Assembly: GCF_001468265.1 (NCBI RefSeq) | Contig: NZ_LNRZ01000005.1 | Location: 1-64,000 of the forward strand | Direction: 5' to 3' | Source of the DNA: Sphingopyxis sp. H050 | GTDB taxonomy: Bacteria > Pseudomonadota > Alphaproteobacteria > Sphingomonadales > Sphingomonadaceae | DNA length: 64,000 nt | Shown: piece by piece, positions 27,946 to 36,809 of the stretch | Layout of the letters: each line of letters begins with the position of its first letter | Numbering within the stretch: position 1 is the first letter of the stretch | The notes under the pieces: model-generated | The model's database searches: none | Told to the model about the DNA's origin: nothing | What the model saw: only the letters and a program-made list of their open reading frames with translations | Translations under genes and position numbers: made by a program

Positions 27946-27972
27946 GTCCTATTTGCGACGCGTGCCTATACA
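27944..27972 (+). promoter_or_regulatory. Predicted sigma-70 promoter of fur
   Basis: A -35-like TTGTCC at 27944-27949 and a -10-like TATACA at 27967-27972 are separated by exactly 17 bp, about 47 bp upstream of the fur start codon. No classic Fur box is obvious. Confidence 0.5.
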
Positions 27973-28018
27973 GTTTGCACCACTATAGATCCGACTGCAT
28001 CTTGCAGGAAAGGCCCGC

Positions 28019-28444
28019 ATGTCCGGTAATATCGACCTCGAAGCTTTGTGCCACGAAAAGGGGCTGCGGATCACCGAACAGCGCCGCATCATCGCGCGGG
28101 TGATTTCGGATTCGGAGGATCATCCCGACGTCGAGACGCTTTATGAGCGTGCGTCGAAACTCGACAGCGGCATCTCGATCGCGACCGTCTATCGCACCGT
28201 CCGCCTGTTCGAAGAGGCGGGGATCCTCGACCGCCACGACTTCGGCGACGGTCGCTCACGCTACGAAGCGGCGCCCGAGGCGCATCATGACCATCTGATC
28301 GACGTCGAAACCGGCAAGGTCATCGAATTCGTCGATCCCGAGCTCGAGGCGTTGCAAAAGGTCATCGCCGAACGGCTGGGCTTCCGCCTCGTCGACCATC
28401 GTATGGAGCTTTATGGTGTCGCCATCGATCGCAAGCGCGACTGA
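28019..28444 (+). CDS. fur: Fur family transcriptional regulator (Fur/Mur)
   Basis: The 141-residue protein has the Fur winged helix (GLRITEQRRIIARVISDSE and SIATVYRTVRLFEEAG) and the metal-binding HHDHLID segment. The CxxC structural zinc motif of many Fur proteins is absent, as in alphaproteobacterial Fur/Mur proteins. It could sense iron or manganese. The acyltransferase gene begins inside its last codons (32-bp overlap). Confidence 0.92.
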   Translation: MSGNIDLEALCHEKGLRITEQRRIIARVISDSEDHPDVETLYERASKLDSGISIATVYRTVRLFEEAGILDRHDFGDGRSRYEAAPEAHHDHLIDVETGKVIEFVDPELEALQKVIAERLGFRLVDHRMELYGVAIDRKRD

Positions 28445-29207
28445 TCGCGCATCGATCACTTGGCGAACGATCGCCCGTCTGGCCCTGATGGTGCTGACGC
28501 TGCTGTTCCTGATCGTCCCGCACCTGCTCTACCGCGCCGTCGGCCGCCCGTCGCCGATGGTGATGGCCTTCCTCAACGCCGTCGGCTGGATCGCCGGCCT
28601 CCGCATCCGGACGACCGGCACGCGGCTGCGGCGCGACGTATTGTTCGTCTCCAACCATGTCAGCTGGCTCGACATCCTGGCGCTCGGCGGCGCCGCGCGC
28701 TCGGCGTTTGTGTCGAAGGCGGAGGTCGGCACGACGCCGCTGGTCGGCTGGCTCGCCGACCAGAACCACACCATCTATGTGCAGCGCGAGGCGAAGCGCG
28801 AGATCCACAATCAGGCGAACGAACTGCGGAGCGCGCTCGCGCGGGGGCGCCCGGTGACGCTCTTTCCCGAGGGCACGACGGGTCCCGGCGACGGTCTGCT
28901 GCCGTTCCGCGCCTCGCTGTTCCAGGCGATCGTTCCGACCCCGCCGCGGCTGCGGGTGCAGCCGGTGCTGCTCGATTATGGCGAGCAGGCGAACGACATC
29001 GCCTGGCTCGACCCCGAATCCGGTCTCGACAATTTCAAGCGGCTGCTCGCGCGCAAGCGGTCGATCCCGCTGACGATCCACTATCTCGATCCGCTTCCCG
29101 AGGCGGCGGAGCAGGACCGCAAGGCGATCAATGAGGCGGCGCGCGCCGCTATTCTTGCGCGGCTCGCCGCGGTGCGCCCTTCCGCCGGCCCGCCGCATCG
29201 CCTATAG
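28413..29207 (+). CDS. plsC: 1-acyl-sn-glycerol-3-phosphate acyltransferase family protein
   Basis: The 264-residue membrane enzyme has a hydrophobic N-terminal helix (about 20-38), the catalytic HX4D motif in NHVSWLD (His 82, Asp 87), and the LFPEGTT substrate motif. It probably acylates lysophosphatidate in phospholipid synthesis; an ornithine-lipid acyltransferase role is possible but not indicated. It overlaps fur by 32 bp, so translation is likely coupled. Confidence 0.9.
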   Translation: MVSPSIASATDRASITWRTIARLALMVLTLLFLIVPHLLYRAVGRPSPMVMAFLNAVGWIAGLRIRTTGTRLRRDVLFVSNHVSWLDILALGGAARSAFVSKAEVGTTPLVGWLADQNHTIYVQREAKREIHNQANELRSALARGRPVTLFPEGTTGPGDGLLPFRASLFQAIVPTPPRLRVQPVLLDYGEQANDIAWLDPESGLDNFKRLLARKRSIPLTIHYLDPLPEAAEQDRKAINEAARAAILARLAAVRPSAGPPHRL

Positions 29208-29214
29208 CGCGCCG

Positions 29215-30564
29215 ATGAAATCCGACTCCCCCCAGAATCTTCAGAAGACTTTCCACGTCAAATCCTTCGGTTGCCAGATGAACGTCTATGACGGCGAGCG
29301 TATGGCCGAGATGCTGGGCGCCCAGGGTTATGTCGCGGCCGCCGATGGCGCCGACGCCGATCTGGTCGTCCTCAACACCTGTCACATCCGGGAAAAGGCG
29401 GCCGAAAAAGTCTATTCGGACATCGGCCGACTGAAGCGCGAGGATGGCAGCACGCCGACGATCGCGGTCGCCGGCTGCGTCGCGCAGGCCGAGGGGGCCG
29501 AGATCGCGCGCCGCGCGCCGAGCGTCGATGTCGTCGTCGGCCCGCAGGCCTATCACCGCCTGCCCGATCTGATCGCCCGCGCGGAGAGGGGCGAGAAGGC
29601 GATCGACCTCGACATGCCGGTCGAAAGCAAGTTCGGCGCGCTGCCGAAGCGCGCCGGCGGCCAGCGCCCGACCGCTTTCCTGACCGTGCAGGAAGGCTGC
29701 GACAAATTCTGCACTTACTGCGTCGTGCCCTACACGCGCGGCGCCGAGATCAGCCGGCCCTTCGCCGACCTGATCGCCGAGGCGCGCGCGCTCGTCGCGG
29801 GCGGGGTGCGCGAGATCACCTTGCTTGGCCAGAACGTCAATGCGTGGGACGGCGAGGACGACAAGGGCCGGGCGATCGGCCTCGACGGGCTGATCCGCGA
29901 ACTCGCGCGCGAAGACGGGCTGGAGCGCATCCGCTACACGACCAGCCATCCGAACGACATGACCGACGGGCTGATTGCGGCGCATGGCGAGGTCGAGAAG
30001 CTGATGCCCTTCCTCCACCTGCCGGTGCAGGCGGGCAGCGACCGCATCCTCGCGGCGATGAACCGCAGCCATTCGGTCGAAAGCTATTTGAAGGTCATCG
30101 ATCGCGTCCGCGCCGTGCGTCCCGACATCGCCGTCTCGGGCGATTTCATCGTCGGCTTTCCCGGCGAGACCGAGGAAGATTTCCAGGCGACGCTCGATAT
30201 CGTCCGCGCGACGAACTACGCCATGGCCTACAGCTTCAAATATTCGCGCCGCCCCGGTACGCCCGCGGCGACGATGGGCGATCAGATCGACGAAGCGGTG
30301 ATGAACGACCGGCTCCAGCGCTTGCAAGCGCTGCTCAACGAACAGCAGCAGGCGTTCAACCAAGCCACCGTCGGCCGCACGACGCGCCTGCTCCTCGAAC
30401 GCAAGGGCAAGCTCGACGGCCAGCTGATCGGCAAGTCGCCCTGGCTCCAGTCGGTGCACGTCACCGCCCCCGGGCTCAAGATCGGCGATATGGTCGATGT
30501 GCGGGTCATTTCGGCGGGGCCGAACAGCCTCGGTGCCGAACCGCTGATGGAAGCGGTTGCCTAG
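29215..30564 (+). CDS. miaB: tRNA (N6-isopentenyl adenosine(37)-C2)-methylthiotransferase
   Basis: The 449-residue protein has an N-terminal UPF0004 domain with three cluster cysteines ([30 protein letters not shown]), a radical-SAM domain with CDKFCTYC, and a C-terminal TRAM domain. It adds the methylthio group to i6A37. The start at MKSDSPQ was chosen because the upstream extension lies inside plsC and is not family-like. Confidence 0.96.
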   Translation: MKSDSPQNLQKTFHVKSFGCQMNVYDGERMAEMLGAQGYVAAADGADADLVVLNTCHIREKAAEKVYSDIGRLKREDGSTPTIAVAGCVAQAEGAEIARRAPSVDVVVGPQAYHRLPDLIARAERGEKAIDLDMPVESKFGALPKRAGGQRPTAFLTVQEGCDKFCTYCVVPYTRGAEISRPFADLIAEARALVAGGVREITLLGQNVNAWDGEDDKGRAIGLDGLIRELAREDGLERIRYTTSHPNDMTDGLIAAHGEVEKLMPFLHLPVQAGSDRILAAMNRSHSVESYLKVIDRVRAVRPDIAVSGDFIVGFPGETEEDFQATLDIVRATNYAMAYSFKYSRRPGTPAATMGDQIDEAVMNDRLQRLQALLNEQQQAFNQATVGRTTRLLLERKGKLDGQLIGKSPWLQSVHVTAPGLKIGDMVDVRVISAGPNSLGAEPLMEAVA

Positions 30565-30593
30565 TGCCATCCGCTACTTCTATTCCGTCTGTG

Positions 30594-30663
30594 CTGAGCT
30601 TGTCGAAGCACCGTCCTTCTTCTTGCAGCGTCCAAGAAAAGAACGGCCTTTCGACAAGCTCAG
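30594..30663. repeat. REP-like inverted repeat
   Basis: CTGAGCTTGTCGAA at 30594-30607 pairs perfectly with TTCGACAAGCTCAG at 30650-30663, and inner segments partly pair (CCGTCCTTCTT with AAGAACGG). It fills most of the gap between miaB and phoH. The CTGAGCTTGTCGAA motif is a widespread intergenic repeat in sphingomonads and related bacteria. Confidence 0.8.
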
Positions 30664-30715
30664 GGCGAACGGTTAGATAATGCTGACCCTGCCGATCTGA
30701 AGGAGCCTTGCCCAC

Positions 30716-31723
30716 GTGTCCAAACGCCCGATGACCGCCGCATCCCCCGCCGAACCCGGCGATCGCGTCCGACTGACGGCCGAATTTGAACGGACACAAT
30801 TGCTGGGCATCCTCTTCGGCGAGTTCGACCGCAACCTCGTCGCGATCGAGAACCGCCTCGGCGTCTATATCTCGGCGCGGGGCAACCGCGTCCAGATCGA
30901 GGGCGAGGCCGAAGCCGCGGCGCGCGCGCGCGACGTGCTTACCGACCTCTACAATCGCATCGAACAGGGGCAGGAGGTCGACGCCGGCATGGTCGACGGC
31001 GTGATCGCGATGTCGGCGCAGCCGACGCTCGACGGCATCATCCGTCACGACAAGAATGAAGCGCCGCCGATCATGATCCGCACGCGCAAAAAGACCATCG
31101 TCCCGCGCGCGCCATCGCAGGTCCCCTATATGCAGGCGCTCGCGCGCGACGATGTGATTTTCGCGCTTGGCCCGGCGGGTACGGGCAAGACCTATCTTGC
31201 GGTTGCGCAGGCGGTCGCGCAGCTCATCACCGGCAGCGTCCAGCGCCTGATCCTGTCGCGCCCCGCGGTGGAGGCGGGCGAGAAACTCGGCTTTCTGCCC
31301 GGCGACATGAAGGAAAAGGTCGATCCGTACCTCCGCCCGCTCTACGACGCGCTCCACGACTGCCTGCCGGCCGAGCAGGTCGAGCGCCGCATCGCGAGCG
31401 GAGAGATTGAGATCGCGCCGCTCGCCTTCATGCGAGGGCGCACGCTCGCCGACGCTTTCATCATCCTCGACGAAGCGCAGAATACGACGATCCCGCAGAT
31501 GAAGATGTTTCTCACCCGCTTCGGTATGAACAGCCGCATGGTCATCTGCGGCGACCCGAAACAGGTCGACTTGCCGATCCCGGCGACCTCGGGCCTCGCC
31601 GACGCGGTCGGACGGCTCGAAGGGCTGGAGGGCATCAACGTCAGCCGCTTCACCAGCGCCGACGTCGTCCGCCACCCGATCGTCGGGCGGATCGTCGAGG
31701 CTTACGAAGGGCCGGGCAGCTAA
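30716..31723 (+). CDS. phoH: PhoH family ATPase
   Basis: The 335-residue protein has an N-terminal KH-like segment (about residues 20-90) and a PhoH ATPase domain with Walker A GPAGTGKTY near residue 152 and Walker B FIILDEAQNTTI. Proteins of this family often act with the endoribonuclease YbeY in RNA metabolism. It starts with GTG. In most alphaproteobacteria ybeY follows immediately; here ybeY is about 6.6 kb downstream. Confidence 0.94.
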   Translation: MSKRPMTAASPAEPGDRVRLTAEFERTQLLGILFGEFDRNLVAIENRLGVYISARGNRVQIEGEAEAAARARDVLTDLYNRIEQGQEVDAGMVDGVIAMSAQPTLDGIIRHDKNEAPPIMIRTRKKTIVPRAPSQVPYMQALARDDVIFALGPAGTGKTYLAVAQAVAQLITGSVQRLILSRPAVEAGEKLGFLPGDMKEKVDPYLRPLYDALHDCLPAEQVERRIASGEIEIAPLAFMRGRTLADAFIILDEAQNTTIPQMKMFLTRFGMNSRMVICGDPKQVDLPIPATSGLADAVGRLEGLEGINVSRFTSADVVRHPIVGRIVEAYEGPGS

Positions 31724-31730
31724 GGCGAGC

Positions 31731-31925
31731 TCAGCTACCGACCTTCCTGACCATCACGGCGACCGCTTCGCCGCCGTCATCATCGGGCTGACCATGTTCG
31801 GTGGTCCGGTCCTTCGACGAAGAGCTGACGAAGACCTGCAGTCGCATAGGGGCATTCCCGGCCGGCATCATGCCGTGTGCTGCGGGGGTAGGGCGATCGC
31901 GATGGGTCCCGCGACGGCCCGTCAC
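31731..31925 (-). CDS. Hypothetical short protein, doubtful
   Basis: A 64-residue reading (or 45 residues from MMPAGNAPM) occupies the gap between phoH and the MarR regulator. It has a polar acidic middle (HGQPDDDGG) and no recognisable domain. No good ribosome site precedes it. It may be spurious or the remnant of a lost gene. Nothing else was seen in this 205-bp gap. Confidence 0.2.
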   Translation of the reverse strand: MTGRRGTHRDRPTPAAHGMMPAGNAPMRLQVFVSSSSKDRTTEHGQPDDDGGEAVAVMVRKVGS

Positions 31926-31928
31926 ACC

Positions 31929-32390
31929 TCAGGGGGCGGCCGCGCGGTTGTGGCGGACCAGATTGTCGCGCAGTTCGACGATCTCGCGCTGCACCTTGAA
32001 GAAATCGGCGCCGAGCCCGGTCGCGTCGAGTAGGGCCGCGCCGGGGTCCTGATCGACCAGCGCGCGGCCCGGCGGCAGCAGCGCGATCCGCACCTGCCGT
32101 TCGTCCGCGGCATCGCGCTTGCGCTGCAGGTAGCCCAGCGATTCCAGCTTCTTCAGAATTGGGGTCAGCGTGTTCGATTCGAGGAACAGCTTCTCGCCGA
32201 GCGCGCTCACCGTCACATCATCCTCCTCGGCGAGCGCGACCAGCGTGATATATTGGGTGTAGGTCAGCCCCAGCTTGTCGAGCAGCGGCTTGTACGCGCG
32301 CCCGAAGGCGAGGTTCGCCGAATAGACGGCGAAGCAGATGAAATTGGACAGCTGCGGCGCGGGCTTGGCGGCCTTGGGGGAGGGGGGCAT
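31929..32390 (-). CDS. OhrR-type MarR family transcriptional regulator
   Basis: The 153-residue protein has the winged helix of MarR proteins (VSALGEKLFLESNTLTPILK). Its N-terminus, LSNFICFAVYSANLAFGRAY, closely resembles OhrR, including the reactive peroxide-sensing Cys (residue 19). No ohr gene is adjacent, so the target is unclear. A palindrome inside its own promoter suggests autorepression relieved by organic hydroperoxides. Confidence 0.88.
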   Translation of the reverse strand: MPPSPKAAKPAPQLSNFICFAVYSANLAFGRAYKPLLDKLGLTYTQYITLVALAEEDDVTVSALGEKLFLESNTLTPILKKLESLGYLQRKRDAADERQVRIALLPPGRALVDQDPGAALLDATGLGADFFKVQREIVELRDNLVRHNRAAAP

Positions 32391-32418
32391 CGGGACATCT
32401 CCTGACTGGATCGCGCCT

Positions 32419-32447
32419 ATATAGATCGTATGCGATTAAATCGCAAT
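32419..32447 (-). promoter_or_regulatory. Promoter and operator of the OhrR-like gene
   Basis: On the minus strand, a -35 box TTGCGA (32442-32447) and a -10 box TATATA (32419-32424) are separated by exactly 17 bp. The palindrome TGCGATT-A-AATCGCA (32432-32446) covers the spacer and -35, so bound repressor would exclude RNA polymerase. The arrangement is typical for autoregulated MarR/OhrR genes. Confidence 0.65.
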
Positions 32448-32798
32448 ATCCGGACGTCGCTTTTGGTTAAGACCGCCGGTTGCAAACGCTGGTCGCCGGC
32501 CTATCGTCGGCGTGTCGCACAAAGAGTCGATCGCTTTCTCATCGAGGAGCCGGGACGGATCCGCCTTCCAAAGGCGCTGGTGCCGCCGATCAACGCGGGC
32601 GGCGACGACCAGCATTGGTGGCAATTGACCGACCTCGTCACGACCAGCGATCAGATCGAGGCGAAATACAAGCTCAACGGCCTCAATCACCCCAAGCTCA
32701 GGATCGACCGCACCACGGGCGAGATCGTGATCAAGGGCTTCGGTCAGGACTTCCACGGCCGCTGCGACCCGGTCGATCCGGGGCAGCGCCGCTTCTGA
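32430..32798 (+). CDS. Hypothetical protein, start uncertain
   Basis: The reading of up to 122 residues ends in a well-organised segment: WWQLTDLVTTSDQIEAKYKLNGLN, then PKLRIDRTTGEIVIKG and FHGRCDPVDPGQRRF (shown in parts). This part resembles small, usually exported, sphingomonad proteins of unknown function. The N-terminal 45 residues are basic and not signal-like, and the first ATG lies inside the OhrR operator, so either a later start is used or the 5' end is degenerate. Divergent from the OhrR-like gene. Confidence 0.45.
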   Translation: MRLNRNIRTSLLVKTAGCKRWSPAYRRRVAQRVDRFLIEEPGRIRLPKALVPPINAGGDDQHWWQLTDLVTTSDQIEAKYKLNGLNHPKLRIDRTTGEIVIKGFGQDFHGRCDPVDPGQRRF

Positions 32799-32810
32799 CC
32801 CCGCCGTTTG

Positions 32811-33191
32811 CTACTTCGCCCGGGCGCCGTCGACGCTCCAGATACCTGCGCCGCGCGTCGCGATGAACAGGAACAGGAAGGAATAGAGCGCGATCGTCTC
32901 GCCGCCGTTGGCGATCGGATAGAGCCCGTTGCTGCCATGCGCGACCCAATAGCCGACCGCCGACATGCCGCTGGCGAGGAACGCCGCGGGGCGGGTGAAG
33001 AGGCCAAGGACGATCAGCCCGCCCGCCACCAGCTCGATCGCACCCGCCGCGTGCAGCATCGGGTTCAGCGGATAGGGAAAGGCGACCGGGAAGTTGAAGA
33101 ATTTCTGCACGCCGTGCGCGAGGAACAGCAGGCCGGCCACGATGCGGAGCAGCGCATAGGCCTGTTCGGTAAAGCCATCGAGAAACTTCAT
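32811..33191 (-). CDS. DoxX family membrane protein
   Basis: The 126-residue protein has four hydrophobic segments and the DoxX signature IVAGLLFLAHGVQKFFNFP, with FLASGMSAVGYWVAHGSNGL later. DoxX proteins are inner-membrane proteins, some linked to redox or thiol stress; the exact role is unknown. It stands alone, next to the OhrR-like regulator region. Confidence 0.9.
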   Translation of the reverse strand: MKFLDGFTEQAYALLRIVAGLLFLAHGVQKFFNFPVAFPYPLNPMLHAAGAIELVAGGLIVLGLFTRPAAFLASGMSAVGYWVAHGSNGLYPIANGGETIALYSFLFLFIATRGAGIWSVDGARAK

Positions 33192-33340
33192 GGATATCCC
33201 CTCCCTTGCTTCGGATGGGCGATGCTAGTGCAGCTTCGCCGCGCAAAAAAGCGTCTTGTCCGAAACGAAGCGTTTCCAATGGCTTGATCCGGCCGTGAAG
33301 AAGGCAATCGCACCCGCCGCAGACTTCTCCGCCGCCGATG

Positions 33341-34123
33341 TCACCCGCGCTCCGCCAATATGTCGTAATGCCGCCCGATGCCGTGGCGCGTGAAGCGCGC
33401 AAAGCCGGCATCGCGCAGCCGCCCCTCGATCGCGTCGGCATCGGTCCAGCGCGCGTCGACCTCGTAGAAGATCGCCGCGATCCGGTCGCGATGCGACGAC
33501 GCCATCAGCGCCTCGACCACCGTCTCCTCATGCCCCTCGACGTCGATCTTGACGATCAGCGGCGCGGCGCCTTCGAGCAGCGCATCGACCCCCGATATGC
33601 CGAGGATGCGGATTTCCTCGCCGCCGTCCGCCGCTGTTTCGCGGAGGCTCGCGACCCCGCTATGCGCCCCGTCGGTCGCGATCCGCGCCATTCCCGAATG
33701 GAGCGAGACCGCGGCATGTACCGGCCGGATCGTCGCCCCCGCCGCGTTGAGCGCGATATTGTCGCGAAGCAGCGCAAAGGTCGCCGCCACCGGCTCGAAC
33801 GCCACCGCCGCGGCGCAGTGCCGGTTGCGCGCCGCGAGCAGGCTGTAGAGCCCCTGGTTCGCCCCAATATCGACGAAGGCAAAGGGCCGGTCCTGCGCCG
33901 CGATATAGTTCGACAGCGCGCGGCCATAGGTGCCATAGCGGCAATATTGGAAGGTCCGGTCGCGCCAGTTTGCGCGCATCCGGACCCCATAGCGCGACGT
34001 CACGACCGGCTCCGACCGCGCCAGCGGCAGCGCGGCCAGCACATGCACCCACGCCTTGTGGAGCGTCTTGCGCACGCCATAGTCGAGGAAGCTCTTGAGC
34101 GGGGAAGCAGCCGCGACGCTCAT
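33341..34123 (-). CDS. FkbM family methyltransferase
   Basis: The 260-residue SAM-dependent methyltransferase has FVDIGANQGLYSLLAA (SAM loop) and LIVKIDVEGHEETVV, both diagnostic for FkbM enzymes, which O-methylate sugars in polysaccharides and natural products. Its ATG overlaps the stop of the glycerophosphotransferase-like gene upstream by four bases, so it is the third gene of the minus-strand cassette. Confidence 0.9.
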   Translation of the reverse strand: MSVAAASPLKSFLDYGVRKTLHKAWVHVLAALPLARSEPVVTSRYGVRMRANWRDRTFQYCRYGTYGRALSNYIAAQDRPFAFVDIGANQGLYSLLAARNRHCAAAVAFEPVAATFALLRDNIALNAAGATIRPVHAAVSLHSGMARIATDGAHSGVASLRETAADGGEEIRILGISGVDALLEGAAPLIVKIDVEGHEETVVEALMASSHRDRIAAIFYEVDARWTDADAIEGRLRDAGFARFTRHGIGRHYDILAERG

Positions 34124-35271
34124 TGGCGCGCCATATAGTCGAGGATCGCTTCGGCCGCGCGTTCCGACGAGGGGCGCTCCTGCAGGTCGAAGCTATAGGC
34201 GAACAGGCTTTCCTGCCGCTCGCGCATCGCGGGTGTCAGGCGCGGCTCCTCGGCAAATGCGGCGTCCAGCTGATCGATGTCGTCCAGCACATGCCCCGCG
34301 CGCCAGTGCGTGAAATCGGGATTGCCCTGCCAGTCGTGGCCGTGCGGATTCAGGAAAAAACACGGCCGCGGCCGGCGGATGAACTCGTACACCTGGCTGC
34401 TCGCATCGCCGATGTAGATGTCGGCGGCGTCGGTATAGGTCATGTCGAACAAGGCGGGGCCGCCGGTGTCGATCAGCATATGGTCATGCTCGTAATGGTC
34501 GGCGCGCGGGCCCCGATTCCAGCCAAGCGCAAAGGGCGAGAGCGAGGCGGTGATGCGCTTCTTGAACAGCATGACATGCGGCGCGAAAATCAGATTGTAG
34601 CGGTCGCTCCTCGCGAACCAGTCCAGGACTTGCGGTCCCATCCGATACCAGGACGACAGCGCGGGCGAGGGATGCGGGTTGTAGAGCACCGTCGGCTGGT
34701 CCTTCGGGAACAGGCGCGGCCGGTTCGGCGGCGCGAGGTCGAATTTCGGATAGCCGACGATCGCATGGCCGCCCTCCTTCAGCTGGTCGGCCGCGGCCAG
34801 CCGGTCGCGGATCTTTTCCCCCGACAGCAGCACCAGATCGAACCGGCCGCTCGCCTTGTCGAAGCCGATCGCGCGGTCGCCGGCGCCATGGCGCGTGTGG
34901 ATGAGCTTCAGCGCCTCGAGACCGAAGATCGACTTCAGCATCAGCGAGGTTTTTTCGGGCACGACGAGCGCGTCGAGCGCGCGGAAACGGTCAAGGTTGC
35001 GGTGCAGCGTCGAGACGATGTCCGCGGGGATCGCCCGCCCGCTGGCGCGGTTCGCCGCGCGCGCGAGCCTCGAGGGCGGGTGCAGGCGGATGATCTCGGG
35101 CGCCGGGCCGGGTGTTGCCGCGGCCATGCGGCGGACCTCGCCCTCGCAGTCTTCGGACACGAGCACGCTCACCCTGGCGTTGGTGCCGCGCCGCAGCAGA
35201 GCCAGCGCGACAGGCAGCGCGTGCGCGACCTGATGCCCGCCATGATGGTTGAAGAGAAAGCCGATGTGCAT
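34120..35271 (-). CDS. CDP-glycerol glycerophosphotransferase-like glycan enzyme
   Basis: The 383-residue protein begins MHIGFLFNHHGGHQVAHALP and has a C-terminal region typical of the CDP-glycerol:poly(glycerophosphate) glycerophosphotransferase family: TVLYNPHPSPALSSWYRMG, FAPHVMLF, LIDTGGPALFDMTYTDAAD and YIGDASSQVYEFI. Such enzymes add glycerol-phosphate or related units to teichoic acids or capsules. In this Gram-negative context it probably modifies a surface glycan or glycolipid. A GTG three codons earlier overlaps the HAD stop (GTGA) and may be the true start. Confidence 0.8.
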   Translation of the reverse strand: MHIGFLFNHHGGHQVAHALPVALALLRRGTNARVSVLVSEDCEGEVRRMAAATPGPAPEIIRLHPPSRLARAANRASGRAIPADIVSTLHRNLDRFRALDALVVPEKTSLMLKSIFGLEALKLIHTRHGAGDRAIGFDKASGRFDLVLLSGEKIRDRLAAADQLKEGGHAIVGYPKFDLAPPNRPRLFPKDQPTVLYNPHPSPALSSWYRMGPQVLDWFARSDRYNLIFAPHVMLFKKRITASLSPFALGWNRGPRADHYEHDHMLIDTGGPALFDMTYTDAADIYIGDASSQVYEFIRRPRPCFFLNPHGHDWQGNPDFTHWRAGHVLDDIDQLDAAFAEEPRLTPAMRERQESLFAYSFDLQERPSSERAAEAILDYMARQ

Positions 35272-35276
35272 CGCGC

Positions 35277-36005
35277 TCACCGCCGCCAGTCCACCACCGG
35301 CCACCCGCGCGCCGCCGCGAGGCGCCGCATTTTCGCCGACGGGTTCACTGCGATGGCCTCGTCGGCAAGCTCGAACATCGGCAGGTCGGAGGCATGGTCG
35401 GAATAGAAGCGGATATGTGCGGCGTCGCGCTCTATGCCCGCGCTCGCCATGAAGGTCTCGACCTGTGCGCGCTTGTCGGCGCCATAGCAGTTCGCCGATA
35501 CGATCGCGGGGGTCAGGCGGCCGTCCTGCCAGCTGGAAGCCGTCGCGACGACGTCGGCGATGCCCAACCTCCGCGCCAGCGCGGCGGTGTAGAAATGCGG
35601 CGCCGCAGTCGCCAGGACGATCCGCCGCCCCGCCTCGCGCTCGGCCTCGATCAGCGCCAGCCCTTCTGCGTACAGCCCGCCCGCGACCAGACGCTCGGCG
35701 AAGCGATCGGCGAGCCGCGCCGCCTCGCGCTCGGGCAGCGCGCCGCCCAGCGTGACCCAGTGCATCGCCTGCTTCATCCGGCAGCGCGGGATCAGCTTCA
35801 GCGCATAGAGGAGCGCGACCGGCAGCAGCAGGGGGAGAAGGAGCAGGCGCCACGGCGCGCGGTTGCGCACGGCGAACCACAGGAAGGGGGTGTAGGTCGG
35901 GAGAACGGTCAGCGTGCGGTCGAGGTCGAAAACCGACAGCATCGCCCGCTCTGGCCGCGGCGAGGGGCGGGCCGCGTCCTTCGTCTGCCGTCTTGCCTGT
36001 GCCAT
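35277..36005 (-). CDS. HAD-IB family hydrolase
   Basis: The 242-residue protein has the HAD nucleophile motif VFDLDRTLTVLP, a hydrophobic hairpin (APWRLLLLPLLLPVALLYA) that likely associates with the membrane, the motif II region RIVLATAAPHF, and a late FYSDHASDLPMFELAD motif. Membrane-linked HAD-IB phosphatases include the phosphatidylglycerophosphatase PgpC. It starts after AAGGAG at the head of the three-gene cassette, so it may dephosphorylate the lipid or glycerol intermediate of that pathway. This is inference. Confidence 0.85.
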   Translation of the reverse strand: MAQARRQTKDAARPSPRPERAMLSVFDLDRTLTVLPTYTPFLWFAVRNRAPWRLLLLPLLLPVALLYALKLIPRCRMKQAMHWVTLGGALPEREAARLADRFAERLVAGGLYAEGLALIEAEREAGRRIVLATAAPHFYTAALARRLGIADVVATASSWQDGRLTPAIVSANCYGADKRAQVETFMASAGIERDAAHIRFYSDHASDLPMFELADEAIAVNPSAKMRRLAAARGWPVVDWRR

Positions 36006-36131
36006 CGCCTGCTCCTTTCCGGCGAAAGCAGTGGCAGCGCGGCCTGACGCGCCGATGGAGCGTTCATTTGATTTTCGACATGTTCGCCCCGCCGCTGGCG
36101 ATTCGGCCCGCCAGCCGGTAACGGGAGGGCA

Positions 36132-36809
36132 ATGCAGATATTGGTGATCGAGGATGACGCCCGCGTCGCGGAGCATATCGGCAAGGGGCTCAAAGCCGCC
36201 GGGCATCTCGTCGCCGTCGAGGACGACGGACGCCAGGGACTGTTACGCGCCGCGTCGGAGACCTTCGACCTGATCGTCGTCGATCGGATGCTGCCGGGCG
36301 TCGATGGGCTGACGATCGTCCAGACGATCCGTGCGACCGGCGACACGACGCCGGTGCTGTTCCTCAGCGCCCTCGGCGAGGTCGACGAGCGCGTCGCCGG
36401 CCTCCGCGCCGGCGGCGATGATTATCTGACCAAGCCCTTTGCCATGTCCGAACTACTGGCGCGCATCGACGTCCTCGGCCGCCGCGGCCCGGCGATCGTC
36501 GCCGAGACGAAGCTCAGCGTCGGCGACCTCGACATCGACCTGCTTGGCCAGCAGGTGCGGCGGCAGGGACGCGCGATCGACCTGACCGCCCGCGAATTCC
36601 GTATCCTCGCCTATCTCGCGCGCAACGAGGGCCGCGTCGTCACGCGCTCGATGCTGCTTGAACATGTGTGGGACTATCATTTCGATCCGCAGACCAACAT
36701 CATCGACCAGCATGTCAGCCGCCTGCGGCAAAAGGTCGACCGCGGCCATGACAGGCCGCTGATCCACACGGTGCGTGGCACCGGCTATGTCATGCGGGCC
36801 GGGGCGTGA
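36132..36809 (+). CDS. OmpR-family response regulator
   Basis: The 225-residue protein has a receiver domain (acidic pair in IEDD, phosphoacceptor Asp 51 in VVDRMLPG, Lys about 101 in LTKPF) and a C-terminal OmpR winged helix (LTAREFRILAYLARNEG). It is divergent from the glycan cassette across a 126-bp gap and coupled to the kinase gene by a GTGA overlap. The QseB/PmrA-like type often controls envelope genes, so the adjacent cassette is a candidate target. Confidence 0.94.
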   Translation: MQILVIEDDARVAEHIGKGLKAAGHLVAVEDDGRQGLLRAASETFDLIVVDRMLPGVDGLTIVQTIRATGDTTPVLFLSALGEVDERVAGLRAGGDDYLTKPFAMSELLARIDVLGRRGPAIVAETKLSVGDLDIDLLGQQVRRQGRAIDLTAREFRILAYLARNEGRVVTRSMLLEHVWDYHFDPQTNIIDQHVSRLRQKVDRGHDRPLIHTVRGTGYVMRAGA

